64,000 nt of DNA from Caproicibacter fermentans (GTDB taxonomy: Bacteria; Bacillota; Clostridia; Oscillospirales; Acutalibacteraceae). The notes under the pieces are model-generated. The model saw nothing but the letters and a program-made list of their open reading frames with translations. It ran no database searches and was not told the DNA's origin. Location of the stretch: assembly GCF_009746625.1 (NCBI RefSeq), contig NZ_VWXL01000077.1, forward strand, positions 62,001 through 126,000, given 5' to 3'. Position 1 is the first letter of the stretch, and each line of letters begins with the position of its first letter. The translations under genes were made by a program, and so were the position numbers. This document shows, in pieces, positions 28,852 through 38,374 of the stretch.

Positions 28852-30140
28852 AAATTTTCGAGGGAGACGGCGCTGCAGGCAAAAATTTGATTTTTCAGTT
28901 AAAACGGCGAGGCAGTAAATCAAGCCCGGAAATTGAACGGACGGTTGCAAAAATTATCGAGGATGTTCAAGCACACGGAGACACGGCGGTTCGGGATTAT
29001 ACTTTGAAATTTGACGGCGCTCTTCCCGAACAGATGGAACTGGACAAGGCGGAAATTCATCGGGCGGTACAATCCTGCGATCCTGCGTTTCTAACGGCGC
29101 TGGATCGAGCATCCCGGAATATCAGGGACTTTCACGAGCGGCAAAAGCAACAAAGCTGGTTTGCGACGCGTCAGGACGGCGTGATGATGGGACAGCGTAT
29201 TCACGCGTTGTCGCGTGTGGGTATTTATGTTCCCGGCGGCACTGCGGCTTATCCATCCTCCGTGCTGATGAACACGATTCCGGCTAAAATTGCCGGCGTC
29301 GGTGAAATTGTGATGACGACGCCGCCGGGGAAAGGCGGCAGGCCAAACCCGAATATTCTTGCCGCCGCTTCCGTTGCGGGCGTTGACAGAATTTTTCAGG
29401 TCGGCGGAGCGCAGGCGATTGCCGCGCTGGCGTTCGGAACCGAAACCATCCCGATGGTCGACAAAATAGTCGGACCCGGAAACATATTCGTCGCAACGGC
29501 AAAAAAGCAGCTTTACGGTACGGTTGGCATCGATATGGTTGCAGGACCCAGCGAAATCCTGATTCTTGCGGATGAGACGGCAAATCCCGCCTTTTTGGCA
29601 GCCGACCTGATGTCTCAGGCGGAGCACGACGTTCTTGCCTCCGCCATTCTTCTGACAACCTCGCGTGCTGTCGCGGAAGAAACGGTGAAAGAAATATCGC
29701 GTCAGGTTCAAAGCCTGTCCCGCCGGGAAATGATTGAAAAGTCGCTCGAAAATTACGGGGCTGTGATCGTCTGCGGGAATCTGAATGACGCCGTTGCTTT
29801 TGCAAATGAGCTTGCTCCGGAGCATCTGGAGCTTTGCGTTTCAAAGCCGATGGAATATCTGGGCAGAATTGACAACGCCGGCTCGGTCTTTCTTGGTGAA
29901 TATTCCCCCGAACCGCTCGGCGATTATTTCGCCGGACCAAACCATGTCCTTCCCACAAGTGGAACCGCCCGCTTTTTCTCGCCGTTGTCTGTCGACAGTT
30001 TCGTCAAAAAATCAAGCTTTCTCTATTATACGAAGCAGGCACTGGAGCCGGTGAAAGAAGATATTATGACGCTTGCTCAGACGGAAGGATTGACCGCGCA
30101 TGCCAATTCGATCCGAGTGAGGTATTCAAATGGCTTATAA
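28845..30140 (+). CDS. hisD: Histidinol dehydrogenase HisD
   Basis: HisD oxidises histidinol to histidine in two NAD-dependent steps at a zinc site. The 431-residue protein has GIYVPGGTAAYPSS, the GPGNIFVATAKK segment, DMVAGPSEILI and the terminal LTAHANSIRVR, all family hallmarks. The start is GTG at 28845, 6 nt after AAGGAGGA, overlapping hisG. Its own end overlaps hisC by 11 nt. Confidence 0.96.
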   Translation: MLKIFEGDGAAGKNLIFQLKRRGSKSSPEIERTVAKIIEDVQAHGDTAVRDYTLKFDGALPEQMELDKAEIHRAVQSCDPAFLTALDRASRNIRDFHERQKQQSWFATRQDGVMMGQRIHALSRVGIYVPGGTAAYPSSVLMNTIPAKIAGVGEIVMTTPPGKGGRPNPNILAAASVAGVDRIFQVGGAQAIAALAFGTETIPMVDKIVGPGNIFVATAKKQLYGTVGIDMVAGPSEILILADETANPAFLAADLMSQAEHDVLASAILLTTSRAVAEETVKEISRQVQSLSRREMIEKSLENYGAVIVCGNLNDAVAFANELAPEHLELCVSKPMEYLGRIDNAGSVFLGEYSPEPLGDYFAGPNHVLPTSGTARFFSPLSVDSFVKKSSFLYYTKQALEPVKEDIMTLAQTEGLTAHANSIRVRYSNGL

Positions 30141-31179
30141 TCTAAACTCAAAAATCAGGGACCTGAAACCATACGACCCGATCCTGGGTGATTTTCCGAT
30201 TCGTCTGGATGCGAATGAATCTTTCCTTCAGCCGACTGATGAAATACTTACTAAAATCAGGGACGCTGCTGCAAGCGTTGTTTTTAACCGTTATCCGGAT
30301 CCGTTTGCCAAGGAGCTCTGCCAAAGTTTTGCCGACTTCTATGGCGTGGATGAAGCGTCCGTCACGGCAGGGAACGGCTCCGACGAGTTGATTTCGGTCA
30401 TACTGGGTGCTTTTGTCATGAAGGACGAAGCGATTATGACGCTCTCGCCCGATTTTTCCATGTACCGGTTTTATGGACATTTAAATGAAGTGAAGTGCTT
30501 TGAATACCAAAAGAAAGCTGATTTTTCCATCGATCTTGATGAGCTGATTTCTCTTACCAAGGAGTATGACATAAAAGCGTTGGTCTTTTCGAATCCCTGC
30601 AATCCGACCGGCAGAGGCCTTAAGAGGGAAGAAGTTCGGAAACTGGTCGCTTCCGTCAACGCCCTTGTCGTTTTGGATGAAGCATACATGGATTTCTGGG
30701 ATCAGTCGTTCATTCGGGAAGCGGGAAACTACGATAATTTAATTGTTTTGCGCACCTGTTCCAAGATGATCGGAATGGCCGCGCTTCGATTGGGATTCGC
30801 GGTAGCCAATCCTTCCATTACAAACGCAATACGAGCGGTAAAGTCCCCTTATAACGTAAACGCGTGCTCCCAAAAAATAGGATCCATCGTTTTAAAAGAA
30901 AAAAGCTGGCTCGATTCCGGACTTTCCGAAATAAAAGCATCCCGAAAAGAACTTTCTTCCATGTTGAAGTTTCTGGAACAAATTTACTGCAATCAGATTC
31001 ATGTATACGACAGCGTCACAAATTTCATACTGGTTCGTGTCTTGGAAAGCAGGCGTGTTTTTGAGGGGCTTAAGAAAGCGGGTATTGTCGTCCGGCATAT
31101 GGGGGATTACATCCGGATCACCGCCGGCACCGCGGAAGAAAACATGAAATTAATCCGATGCTTGAAAACAATTTTATAA
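30130..31179 (+). CDS. hisC: Histidinol-phosphate aminotransferase HisC
   Basis: A PLP-dependent fold-type I aminotransferase that converts imidazole acetol phosphate to histidinol phosphate. The 349-residue protein has the RLDANES motif near residue 27, the NPCNPTG loop, the VVLDEAYMDF segment and the PLP lysine K212 in RTCSKMIG. It overlaps the end of hisD. HisC-type enzymes can also act on aromatic amino acids; the operon context supports histidine. Confidence 0.94.
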   Translation: MAYNLNSKIRDLKPYDPILGDFPIRLDANESFLQPTDEILTKIRDAAASVVFNRYPDPFAKELCQSFADFYGVDEASVTAGNGSDELISVILGAFVMKDEAIMTLSPDFSMYRFYGHLNEVKCFEYQKKADFSIDLDELISLTKEYDIKALVFSNPCNPTGRGLKREEVRKLVASVNALVVLDEAYMDFWDQSFIREAGNYDNLIVLRTCSKMIGMAALRLGFAVANPSITNAIRAVKSPYNVNACSQKIGSIVLKEKSWLDSGLSEIKASRKELSSMLKFLEQIYCNQIHVYDSVTNFILVRVLESRRVFEGLKKAGIVVRHMGDYIRITAGTAEENMKLIRCLKTIL

Positions 31180-31198
31180 AGCGGGGAGGGTGCGCGGC

Positions 31199-31774
31199 AT
31201 GAGATTTTCCGAACAGAATCGCGTAACAAAGGAAACAAACTGCTCCGTTCGGTTAGATCTGGACGGAGGGAAAACAGAAATTTCAACGGGTGTCGGATTT
31301 TTCGACCATATGCTGAATTCATTCGCCGTTCACGGTGGATTTGGGTTAAAGATTAAAACTTCCGGTGATTTGAACGTCGACGGTCATCATACGGTGGAAG
31401 ACACCGGCATCGTTTTGGGGAAAGCGTTTGCCGAGGCCCTTGGCGACCGTTCCGGAATTGCGCGATTTGGGAGTTTTTATGTGCCGATGGACGAAGCCCT
31501 TGCATTCGCGGCTGTCGATATCAGCGGGCGACCGTTTGTCGTATTTCACGCGGAGTTCTGTCAGGAACGGATCGGTGATTACGATTCCTGCCTGACCGAG
31601 GAATTTTTCAGAGCCTTTGCCGTTCATGCGGGAATCACCCTTCATGGTTCGGTAAAATACGGAAATAACGCGCATCATCAGACGGAAGCATTGTATAAGG
31701 CGGTGGGACACGCCATGCGGATTGCCGTTGCCCCGGCGGGGAACGGCCCTTTGTCCACTAAGGGACTCTTATAG
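31199..31774 (+). CDS. hisB: Imidazoleglycerol-phosphate dehydratase HisB
   Basis: HisB dehydrates imidazole glycerol phosphate using a Mn-bound site. The 191-residue protein is the monofunctional form without a phosphatase domain. It has two metal-binding repeats, visible as FFDHMLNSFAVHGGF with HHTVEDTG, and later HHQTEALYKAVGHA. The ATG at 31199 is chosen over GTG at 31190, which lies inside the GGGGAGGG ribosome site. In many clostridial his operons hisH would come next; here hisA follows after 21 nt. Confidence 0.95.
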   Translation: MRFSEQNRVTKETNCSVRLDLDGGKTEISTGVGFFDHMLNSFAVHGGFGLKIKTSGDLNVDGHHTVEDTGIVLGKAFAEALGDRSGIARFGSFYVPMDEALAFAAVDISGRPFVVFHAEFCQERIGDYDSCLTEEFFRAFAVHAGITLHGSVKYGNNAHHQTEALYKAVGHAMRIAVAPAGNGPLSTKGLL

Positions 31775-31795
31775 GGAAGAATCGGAGGAACTGCT

Positions 31796-32536
31796 GTGAT
31801 ACTTTTGCCGGCAATAGACTTGATTGACGGAGAATGCGTCCGCCTGATCCAGGGCGATTACAACACCGCGCGACGCGTGGCGGAGGACGCGGTTGAAACC
31901 GCGCGCTCGTTTCGCGAGGCCGGGGCTCAATGGCTCCACGTAGTGGATTTAAACGGAGCCAAAGCAGCCAAACCCGTGAACGCCAAATTAATGATGCGGA
32001 TTTTGAAAGAAACCGGGCTTTGGCTTGAAGTGGGCGGCGGAATCCGTGACATGGAAACGATCCGGGCCTACCTTGAGAACGGCATTTCCCGGGTGATTCT
32101 CGGCACGGCAGCGGTCAGTCATCCGGAGCTCGTTGTTTCCGCGGTAAAACGGTATGGGGAACGGATTGCGGTAGGGATTGACGCGCGAGACGGCATGGTC
32201 GCTCAAAATGGCTGGACGGAAACCTCCTCGATCGACCCTCTCAATCTCGCTCGTCGGATGGAGCGGGTTGGTGTAAAGTATTTGATCTTTACAGACATAT
32301 CCCGTGACGGAACCCTTTCCGGGCCAAATCTTTCCATGCTAAAACAGCTTCAAAACGGCGTTTCCTGCCGTATTATCGCAAGCGGCGGCATCAGCAGCCT
32401 GAAAGACATCTCCGACCTCGCAGGTTTGAACCTGTATGGCGCAATCTGCGGAAAATCGATTTATGCAGGAACACTTGATTTGAAAGACGCCGTCACGCTC
32501 TGCGGGCAAATGGAAAGGGAGGGCTCGACTGTATGA
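31796..32536 (+). CDS. hisA: ProFAR isomerase HisA
   Basis: HisA performs the Amadori isomerisation of ProFAR to PRFAR on a TIM barrel. The 246-residue protein starts [17 protein letters not shown] and has [15 protein letters not shown] and [10 protein letters not shown], with the two phosphate-binding loops. It is not HisF, which would open with a (R/K)IIPCLDV-type motif. It uses a GTG start after TCGGAGGA. It overlaps hisI at ATGA, exactly where hisF is usually inserted. Confidence 0.95.
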   Translation: MILLPAIDLIDGECVRLIQGDYNTARRVAEDAVETARSFREAGAQWLHVVDLNGAKAAKPVNAKLMMRILKETGLWLEVGGGIRDMETIRAYLENGISRVILGTAAVSHPELVVSAVKRYGERIAVGIDARDGMVAQNGWTETSSIDPLNLARRMERVGVKYLIFTDISRDGTLSGPNLSMLKQLQNGVSCRIIASGGISSLKDISDLAGLNLYGAICGKSIYAGTLDLKDAVTLCGQMEREGSTV

Positions 32537-32892
32537 ATCTGTACCGAGCGGAAATCCGGGAGGATACGATCGAACCCTTCTTTCAGAAAGCGGATCTGCT
32601 CCCCGCTGTCGTACAGGAAGAGGGAACAGGCGATGTTTTGATGCTGGCCTATATGAACCGTGAATCCATGCGCAAAACATTGGAAACGGGCTATACATGG
32701 TTTTACAGCCGTTCCCGCAGGGAACTCTGGAACAAAGGAGCCACTTCCGGCCATGTGCAGAAAGTGACACGCATTCTTGGGGACTGCGACAACGATACCC
32801 TGCTGGTTGTTGTCCGCCAGACCGGCGCGGCTTGTCATACCGGTTCACACAGCTGTTTTTTCAATGAAATCTGGAGGAATACCGATGAGTAA
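32533..32892 (+). CDS. hisI: Phosphoribosyl-AMP cyclohydrolase HisI
   Basis: HisI opens the adenine ring of PR-AMP and needs zinc and magnesium. The 119-residue stand-alone protein has the metal-binding DCDNDTLLV segment and the zinc cysteines in [10 protein letters not shown]. The neighbouring residues [11 protein letters not shown] and [14 protein letters not shown] are typical. It is separate from hisE, with which it is fused in many bacteria, and overlaps hisE by 8 nt. Confidence 0.95.
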   Translation: MNLYRAEIREDTIEPFFQKADLLPAVVQEEGTGDVLMLAYMNRESMRKTLETGYTWFYSRSRRELWNKGATSGHVQKVTRILGDCDNDTLLVVVRQTGAACHTGSHSCFFNEIWRNTDE

Positions 32893-33211
32893 CGCTTTGC
32901 AGAATTTATATGATACCGTGATCAGCCGAAAGGACGAACACCAGGAGGGATCTTACACCTGCTACTTATTTGAGCAGGGACTTGATAAGATCCTGAAAAA
33001 ATGCGGGGAAGAGTGCAGCGAAGTCATCATCGCTGCAAAAAACGGCAAAAAAAGCGATACGGTAGCTGAAATATCCGACCTGCTTTATCATTTAACCGTT
33101 TTAATGGCTCAGGAAGGAATTTCTCTGGACGATGTGGAAGCGGAATTAGAGAAGCGGAGCGAAAAAACCGGGAATTTGAAAAAATTCCATCAGGTTAATA
33201 AAAACACATAA
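32885..33211 (+). CDS. hisE: Phosphoribosyl-ATP pyrophosphatase HisE
   Basis: HisE removes pyrophosphate from PR-ATP, the second histidine step. The 108-residue all-helical MazG-like protein has the acidic motif [16 protein letters not shown] and [13 protein letters not shown]. The start is placed at [12 protein letters not shown], far inside the longest frame, which would cover most of hisI. It is the last gene of the operon and is followed by a terminator. Confidence 0.94.
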   Translation: MSNALQNLYDTVISRKDEHQEGSYTCYLFEQGLDKILKKCGEECSEVIIAAKNGKKSDTVAEISDLLYHLTVLMAQEGISLDDVEAELEKRSEKTGNLKKFHQVNKNT

Positions 33212-33219
33212 GCGACAAA

Positions 33220-33252
33220 GACGCCGATGCAAACTGCACCGGCGCTGTTTTA
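33220..33252 (+). terminator. Probable terminator of the his operon
   Basis: CGCCG and TGCA arms pair with TGCA and CGGCG across a single mismatch, followed by TGTTTTATTT. Confidence 0.7.
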
Positions 33253-33891
33253 TTTGGCTGATTCGCGGCAAAGCGTCAACACCCCCGCACAGAAGGAAAC
33301 CGGCTGAAACGCGCATGCAAGATGCAATCCGCTCATTTGCCGTGTGAATTCCTCTGCCGTAAAATAATGTTCGTCCTCGTCCCAAATATCGGCGAATTTT
33401 CTGTGGCAGGTTTCATATTTCTCAGCGGTCCGGAAAGACACGTCCCCGATAATAATCTGCCCTTTCTCAGTCAGATGGTCCGCAAGACCGGTAAAAAATC
33501 TGGCTCTGCGGTTCACCGGAACGTGATGGAATGAATAGGTCCCAAGGATAAAGTCGTATTTCCTTTGATCAAGCTCCTGCGGAAGCCCTTCCGTAAAGTC
33601 GCCCTGTGCCAGTACCGCCTTCGGCATTTTTTTCCTTGCCAGGCAAAGCATGTCTTTTGAAAAATCCATACCGAAAATCTCATAACCATCCGAATAAAGG
33701 CGAGAGGTAAGGGAAGCCGTTCCAAGCCCAAGATCCAACACGGCCGACCCGCCGCCTGACTGTATTCGATGATAAATCTCCGTTAAAACATTTTGATAGC
33801 CAGCGAAAGGGTAAGCATTTTCTTTCTCGTTCCGTGAAACTGTTTTGTCATAATCCGGCGCCCAACGGTCGAAACCTTCCTGCGTAAGCAT
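33250..33891 (-). CDS. Class I SAM-dependent methyltransferase
   Basis: A 213-residue soluble methyltransferase of unknown substrate. It has the motif I glycine-rich loop VLDLGLGTASL, an acidic residue ending strand 2 (FGMDFS), the post-motif segment QGDFTEGL, and FILGTYSFHHVP as motif II. The N-terminal FDRWAPDYDKTV segment resembles small YrrT-like methyltransferases. The ATG at 33891 is chosen because AAAGGAG precedes it; the longest frame would start at a TTG within that ribosome site. It is convergent with the his operon and downstream of the pseudouridine synthase gene. Confidence 0.83.
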   Translation of the reverse strand: MLTQEGFDRWAPDYDKTVSRNEKENAYPFAGYQNVLTEIYHRIQSGGGSAVLDLGLGTASLTSRLYSDGYEIFGMDFSKDMLCLARKKMPKAVLAQGDFTEGLPQELDQRKYDFILGTYSFHHVPVNRRARFFTGLADHLTEKGQIIIGDVSFRTAEKYETCHRKFADIWDEDEHYFTAEEFTRQMSGLHLACAFQPVSFCAGVLTLCRESAK

Positions 33892-33934
33892 CAAATTTTC
33901 GCTCCTTTTCAATCATTTGTGAAAGCTCATCCCG

Positions 33935-34894
33935 TCAGGAAAAACGGTAAAATTCCTTTAAAAACCAGATGTTCTTTGCCTCAATCTCCCTGCCGTTCAA
34001 GTATTCCAGAATCCCCGAATCAGACTCAAACCGAAATTTCAGCTTATAGGAATAAAGGGCCTGATAAGGAAATCCCGACGCTTTGTTGCGGGCGTTGGTT
34101 CCGTATTTCCCGTCTCCGGCCAGCGGATGACCGATGGAAGCAAGATGAGCTCTGATCTGGTGCGTGCGTCCGGTCAGCAATTCCACCTCCAGCAGGCTGA
34201 ATTCTTTCCGCTCCGATAAAACCCGATACCGGGTTCTGATCGTTCTGGTATCCGCTGTCGGTCTTTCTGAAATATAAACACGGTTTTGCGTTTCGTTTTT
34301 TTGCAGGTATCCTTCCAGCGTGGCTTCTTTTTTTTGCGGAACGCCGCATACAACGCAAAGATAAAGCTTCTGCAGTTCGCGCTGTTTCACTTTTTCATTC
34401 ATGATGCGAAGAGTTTCCGCGTTTTTTGCCGCCATTACGAGTCCGCCCGTGTTTCGGTCAATTCGGTTGATTAGTGCGGGAGCAAATGAATTTTCCTCAT
34501 CGGGTCTGTATTCTCCCTTGTCAAAAAGATAATGCTGAACCCGCGCGATCAAAGAATCAAAATGATAACTCTCATCAGGATGGACAATCAGGCCGGGCTG
34601 TTTGTCCAAAACAAGCAGATTATCGTCTTCATATGCAACATTCAACCGGGCCGGTGCCTTCAAAAAATCATATTGTTTCGGCTGTGTCTGGAAAAATTCA
34701 TCCTTTAAATACATCGAAAGCACATCGTTTTCCGCTAACCGATCGGATATGCCGCACCGTTTGCCGTTCAGTTTAATATCTTTTTTGCGAATGCTCTTGT
34801 ACAACATGGACTGAGGAAGATTTGGGAACGATTTGGTAAGGAATTTGTCCAGCCTTTGCCCGGCGTCATTCGCACCGATTACAACTGTTTTCAT
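33935..34894 (-). CDS. RluA-family pseudouridine synthase (RluC-like)
   Basis: It isomerises specific uridines in rRNA or tRNA. The 319-residue protein has an N-terminal S4 RNA-binding domain (about 10-75), then the RluA catalytic domain with the active-site motif INRIDRNTGGLVM (the Asp is the nucleophile). It also has LLTGRTHQIRAHLASIGHPLAGDGKYG. The target base cannot be assigned from sequence. The ribosome site CAGGAG lies 12 nt before the ATG. It is divergent from pyrE. Confidence 0.92.
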   Translation of the reverse strand: MKTVVIGANDAGQRLDKFLTKSFPNLPQSMLYKSIRKKDIKLNGKRCGISDRLAENDVLSMYLKDEFFQTQPKQYDFLKAPARLNVAYEDDNLLVLDKQPGLIVHPDESYHFDSLIARVQHYLFDKGEYRPDEENSFAPALINRIDRNTGGLVMAAKNAETLRIMNEKVKQRELQKLYLCVVCGVPQKKEATLEGYLQKNETQNRVYISERPTADTRTIRTRYRVLSERKEFSLLEVELLTGRTHQIRAHLASIGHPLAGDGKYGTNARNKASGFPYQALYSYKLKFRFESDSGILEYLNGREIEAKNIWFLKEFYRFS

Positions 34895-34974
34895 AATTTA
34901 TATAATCTCCTGAATAAAAATGGATATATAATTGATTATATCATGATTTGAATGGAACGAAAGCCCGAAAAGGC

Positions 34975-35003
34975 TTTTCAAATAATATATTTTAGTATAT
35001 AAT
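34975..35003 (+). promoter_or_regulatory. Promoter of pyrE
   Basis: TTTTCA is followed after 17 nt by a consensus TATAAT in a very AT-rich stretch, 36 nt before the start. Confidence 0.7.
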
Positions 35004-35039
35004 AGAAAAAATAGAAGAAAAAACAAAGGGGATTCATGC

Positions 35040-35618
35040 ATGACTCAGGAACGCGCTCTGGAAATATTCAACGAAGCGGGCGTTTTGCTGGAAGGACATT
35101 TTAAGCTGACCTCCGGCCGGCACAGCAACCGCTACCTTCAGTGTGCCAAAATTTTTCAAAACACCAGATACAGTGAAGAGCTTTGCGCTGCTCTTGCCGA
35201 AAAATATAAGAGCGAAGGTGTTGAAATTGTAATCGGGCCGGCAATGGGCGCTGTGCAGATGGCTTATGAAGTCAGCAGGGCGCTGGGATGTGAAAACTTC
35301 TTTACCGAACGCGGGGACGACGGCAAAATGACTCTGCGCCGCGGCTTCGCAGTGACCCCTGGGCAAAGAATACTTGTTGTAGAAGATGTTGTAACGACCG
35401 GAGGCTCTGTGCGCGAAGTAATAGAGCTTATTCGGAAAAGCGGAGGCATCGTTGCCGGGGTCGGTTCTATTGTGGACCGCACGGGGGGAGGAATCGATTT
35501 CGGCGTTCCGTATCAGGCGGTTGTTTCGCTAAAAGTAGAGTCATGGGAACCTCAGGACTGCCCTCTTTGTAAAGCGGGAGCCCCCGCTCCGATCAAACCG
35601 GGCAGCAGAAAGAGCTGA
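35040..35618 (+). CDS. pyrE: Orotate phosphoribosyltransferase
   Basis: PyrE joins orotate to PRPP to give OMP in pyrimidine synthesis. The 192-residue protein has LTSGRHSNRYLQCAKIF near the N-terminus, IGPAMGAV, and the PRPP-binding motif ILVVEDVVTTGGSV near residue 112. It has a C-terminal CPLCKAG cysteine pair seen in this clostridial-type PyrE. AAAGGGG lies 9 nt before the ATG. It stands apart from other pyrimidine genes and is followed closely by radC. Confidence 0.95.
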   Translation: MTQERALEIFNEAGVLLEGHFKLTSGRHSNRYLQCAKIFQNTRYSEELCAALAEKYKSEGVEIVIGPAMGAVQMAYEVSRALGCENFFTERGDDGKMTLRRGFAVTPGQRILVVEDVVTTGGSVREVIELIRKSGGIVAGVGSIVDRTGGGIDFGVPYQAVVSLKVESWEPQDCPLCKAGAPAPIKPGSRKS

Positions 35619-35644
35619 TTCTTAATAAAAGGGAGCGGCTGCTT

Positions 35645-36388
35645 TTGGAGAAAAACACCACTGCACAAAATCGGAAGCAGCCTGAAACGGAATCTCTGCA
35701 CGTAGGGCACAGGGAACGGGTAAAAAATCAATTTTTAGCCGGCGGGCTGGATTCTTTTCAGGCACATTCAGTTTTGGAACTTCTCCTTTTTTATGCAATT
35801 CCGCTTAAGGATACAAATCCGATTGCCCACCAGCTTCTGCAGAAATTCGGTTCTCTGTCCGGGACTTTCGACGCCCCGTTTGAAGAACTCCTGAAAGTTA
35901 ACGGGATCGGAATGTCGGCGGCAACATTGATTAAATTGATTCCTCAGCTTTGCCGAAGGTATCAAGAGGACCTCGACCGCGATAAAACTTATATTTACAG
36001 CTACGACGAAGCCGGCAAGCGCCTGGTGAACAAATTTATCGGCCGCCAGAACGAAGTCGTGGTTTTGATGCTTCTGGACAGCAAGACCCGTGTTCTGTAC
36101 TGCGATGTTGTGGATGAGGGAGCCGTGAATTCCGCCAGTATTTACATTAAAAAGATTGTCCGGCTCTCCGTGCAGTATGACGCCGTTTACGCTATTTTAT
36201 CCCATAATCACCCTAGCGGAAATTGTCTGCCGTCCAAGCAGGATCTGAGCACAACGCGGTGGATCTATGAGGCGCTGGACACGGTGGAGGTCAGGCTGAT
36301 CGACCACATCATCGTCAGCGGCAACGATTATCTTTCGATTGCAAAAAGCGAACTGATGCCGGATTTGTTTAACCCTGAACTGGAGTAA
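35645..36388 (+). CDS. radC: RadC family JAB-domain protein
   Basis: Its function is still uncertain despite the historic DNA-repair name. The 247-residue protein has a helix-hairpin-helix segment (LLKVNGIGMSAATLI) and a C-terminal JAMM/MPN+ metalloprotease-like domain with the zinc motif SHNHPSG followed by SKQD. The start is TTG with AAAGGGAG 9 nt upstream. It lies 26 nt after pyrE and 3 nt before uvrB, so the three are probably cotranscribed. Confidence 0.93.
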   Translation: MEKNTTAQNRKQPETESLHVGHRERVKNQFLAGGLDSFQAHSVLELLLFYAIPLKDTNPIAHQLLQKFGSLSGTFDAPFEELLKVNGIGMSAATLIKLIPQLCRRYQEDLDRDKTYIYSYDEAGKRLVNKFIGRQNEVVVLMLLDSKTRVLYCDVVDEGAVNSASIYIKKIVRLSVQYDAVYAILSHNHPSGNCLPSKQDLSTTRWIYEALDTVEVRLIDHIIVSGNDYLSIAKSELMPDLFNPELE

Positions 36389-36391
36389 AAA

Positions 36392-38356
36392 ATGGATTTT
36401 AAACTGGTTTCAAACTATCAACCGACCGGGGACCAGCCGAAAGCGATTCGGCAACTGGTGGACGGGCTTGGCAAGGGAGCGCGGGAGCAAACCCTGCTTG
36501 GAGTAACCGGCTCCGGAAAGACGTTTACCATGGCAAACGTCATTGCCCAAATGAACCGGCCGACCTTGGTACTGGCCCATAACAAAACGCTTGCGGCACA
36601 GCTTTGTTCAGAATTTCGTGAGTTTTTTCCGGAAAACGCCGTGGAGTATTTTGTCAGTTATTATGATTATTATCAGCCGGAAGCATATATTCCCACGACG
36701 GATACCTATATTGAGAAGGACTCCGCAATTAACGACGAAATCGATAAACTTAGGCACTCCGCTACTTCCGCGCTTTCTGAACGCCGGGACGTGATTATTG
36801 TCGCCAGTGTTTCCTGCATTTACAGTCTGGGCGACCCAATCGATTACCGGACCATGGTCATTTCTCTGCGCCCCGGGATGAAGAAAAACCGTGACGAGCT
36901 GTTAAAAAGGCTGGTCGAAATCCAATATGAACGAAACGACGTCAATTTTATCCGAAATAAATTCCGCGTCCATGGCGACGTGGTCGAGATTTTTCCTGTT
37001 CAGTCCAACGACACGGCGGTACGCGTGGAGTTTTTTGGGGATGAGATCGACAGAATCCGCGAAATCAATCCTCTTACAGGGGATATTAAATCGGATTTAA
37101 AGCATATCGCGATATATCCCGCCTCTCATTATATTGTTCCGAAAGAAAAAATGATGCGCGCAATTTCCGAGATTAACCGGGAGATGGAGGAACGCGTAGC
37201 GCTGTTTCAAAGTCAGAACAAGCTGATCGAAGCACAGCGCATACAGGAGCGGACGCGTTACGACATGGAAATGCTGGGAGAGATCGGGTTTTGTAAAGGG
37301 ATTGAGAACTACTCCCGCGTTCTTTCCGGGCGGGAACCCGGAAGCTCGCCGTTTACGCTGCTCGACTATTTTCCAAAGGATTTTATTCTTTTTGTGGATG
37401 AGTCCCATGTCACTCTGCCTCAGGTTCGCTCTATGTATGCGGGGGACAGAGCCAGAAAGGAAACGCTGATCAACTTCGGCTTCCGCCTTCCTTCCGCTTA
37501 TGATAACCGCCCGCTGAATTTCGATGAATTTTACCGGCATATCAATCAGGCGGTCTTTGTCAGCGCGACGCCGGGCGACCTGGAAAAAGAAAAATCAGCG
37601 CAGATTGTCGAGCAGGTCATTCGTCCGACCGGACTGGTGGATCCGGAAATCATTGTAAAGCCGACCGAGGGACAGATCGACGATCTGATTTCGGAAATCA
37701 ACCTGAGAGCCGCGAAGAAAGAGCGCGTGCTGGTTACAACGCTGACCAAAAAAATGTCGGAGGATCTTACGTCATATCTGGATTCCATGGGAATTCGCGT
37801 ACGCTATATGCACCATGATATCGATACGATTGAACGAATGGAAATCATTCGCGACTTGCGGTTGGGCGAATTCGATGTACTGGTCGGGATTAACCTTTTG
37901 CGCGAGGGGCTGGATATTCCGGAGGTTTCTCTGGTCGCCATTCTCGACGCGGACAAGGAGGGCTTCCTGCGCAGCGAGCGTTCTCTGATTCAGACCATCG
38001 GCCGCGCGGCCCGCAACGCGAACGGACAGGTGATCATGTACGCGGATTCCGTTACGCCCTCCATGGAGGCGGCAATTCGGGAAACCCAGCGCAGGCGCGA
38101 TATTCAGATGCGGTACAATCAGGAACACGGCATAACGCCGAAAACGATCGTCAAGAATGTTTCCGACATTCTTGAAATCAGTTCCAAAAGAGAAGATTCG
38201 GATGCCGGCAAGAAACGCAAACGTCTTACGTCTTCCGAACGGAAACGAATGATAGAAGAGCTAACCAAGGAGATGAAAGCGGCCGCCAAGCTGCTGGAAT
38301 TTGAGCACGCCGCATGGCTGCGCGACCGGATAAAGGAGCTCAGCAGCGGAAAGTAG
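36392..38356 (+). CDS. uvrB: Excinuclease ABC subunit B
   Basis: UvrB is the damage-verifying helicase-like subunit of nucleotide excision repair. The 654-residue protein has Walker A GVTGSGKT (38-45) and the beta-hairpin [12 protein letters not shown] that clamps the strand. It also has the DESH-type motif LFVDESHVT, helicase motif [11 protein letters not shown], and a C-terminal UVR motif that contacts UvrC. It is followed by uvrA after 18 nt. Confidence 0.98.
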   Translation: MDFKLVSNYQPTGDQPKAIRQLVDGLGKGAREQTLLGVTGSGKTFTMANVIAQMNRPTLVLAHNKTLAAQLCSEFREFFPENAVEYFVSYYDYYQPEAYIPTTDTYIEKDSAINDEIDKLRHSATSALSERRDVIIVASVSCIYSLGDPIDYRTMVISLRPGMKKNRDELLKRLVEIQYERNDVNFIRNKFRVHGDVVEIFPVQSNDTAVRVEFFGDEIDRIREINPLTGDIKSDLKHIAIYPASHYIVPKEKMMRAISEINREMEERVALFQSQNKLIEAQRIQERTRYDMEMLGEIGFCKGIENYSRVLSGREPGSSPFTLLDYFPKDFILFVDESHVTLPQVRSMYAGDRARKETLINFGFRLPSAYDNRPLNFDEFYRHINQAVFVSATPGDLEKEKSAQIVEQVIRPTGLVDPEIIVKPTEGQIDDLISEINLRAAKKERVLVTTLTKKMSEDLTSYLDSMGIRVRYMHHDIDTIERMEIIRDLRLGEFDVLVGINLLREGLDIPEVSLVAILDADKEGFLRSERSLIQTIGRAARNANGQVIMYADSVTPSMEAAIRETQRRRDIQMRYNQEHGITPKTIVKNVSDILEISSKREDSDAGKKRKRLTSSERKRMIEELTKEMKAAAKLLEFEHAAWLRDRIKELSSGK

Positions 38357-38374
38357 CAGGATTACGGAGGAAGT

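Noticed and set aside
29091-29958. Two long minus-strand frames opposite hisD
   Set aside because: They cover hisD, which is complete and in operon context; no motifs or ribosome sites support them.
31796-32536. Could this barrel be HisF?
   Set aside because: The opening [11 protein letters not shown] and the WTE and DISRDGT segments are those of HisA, not HisF.
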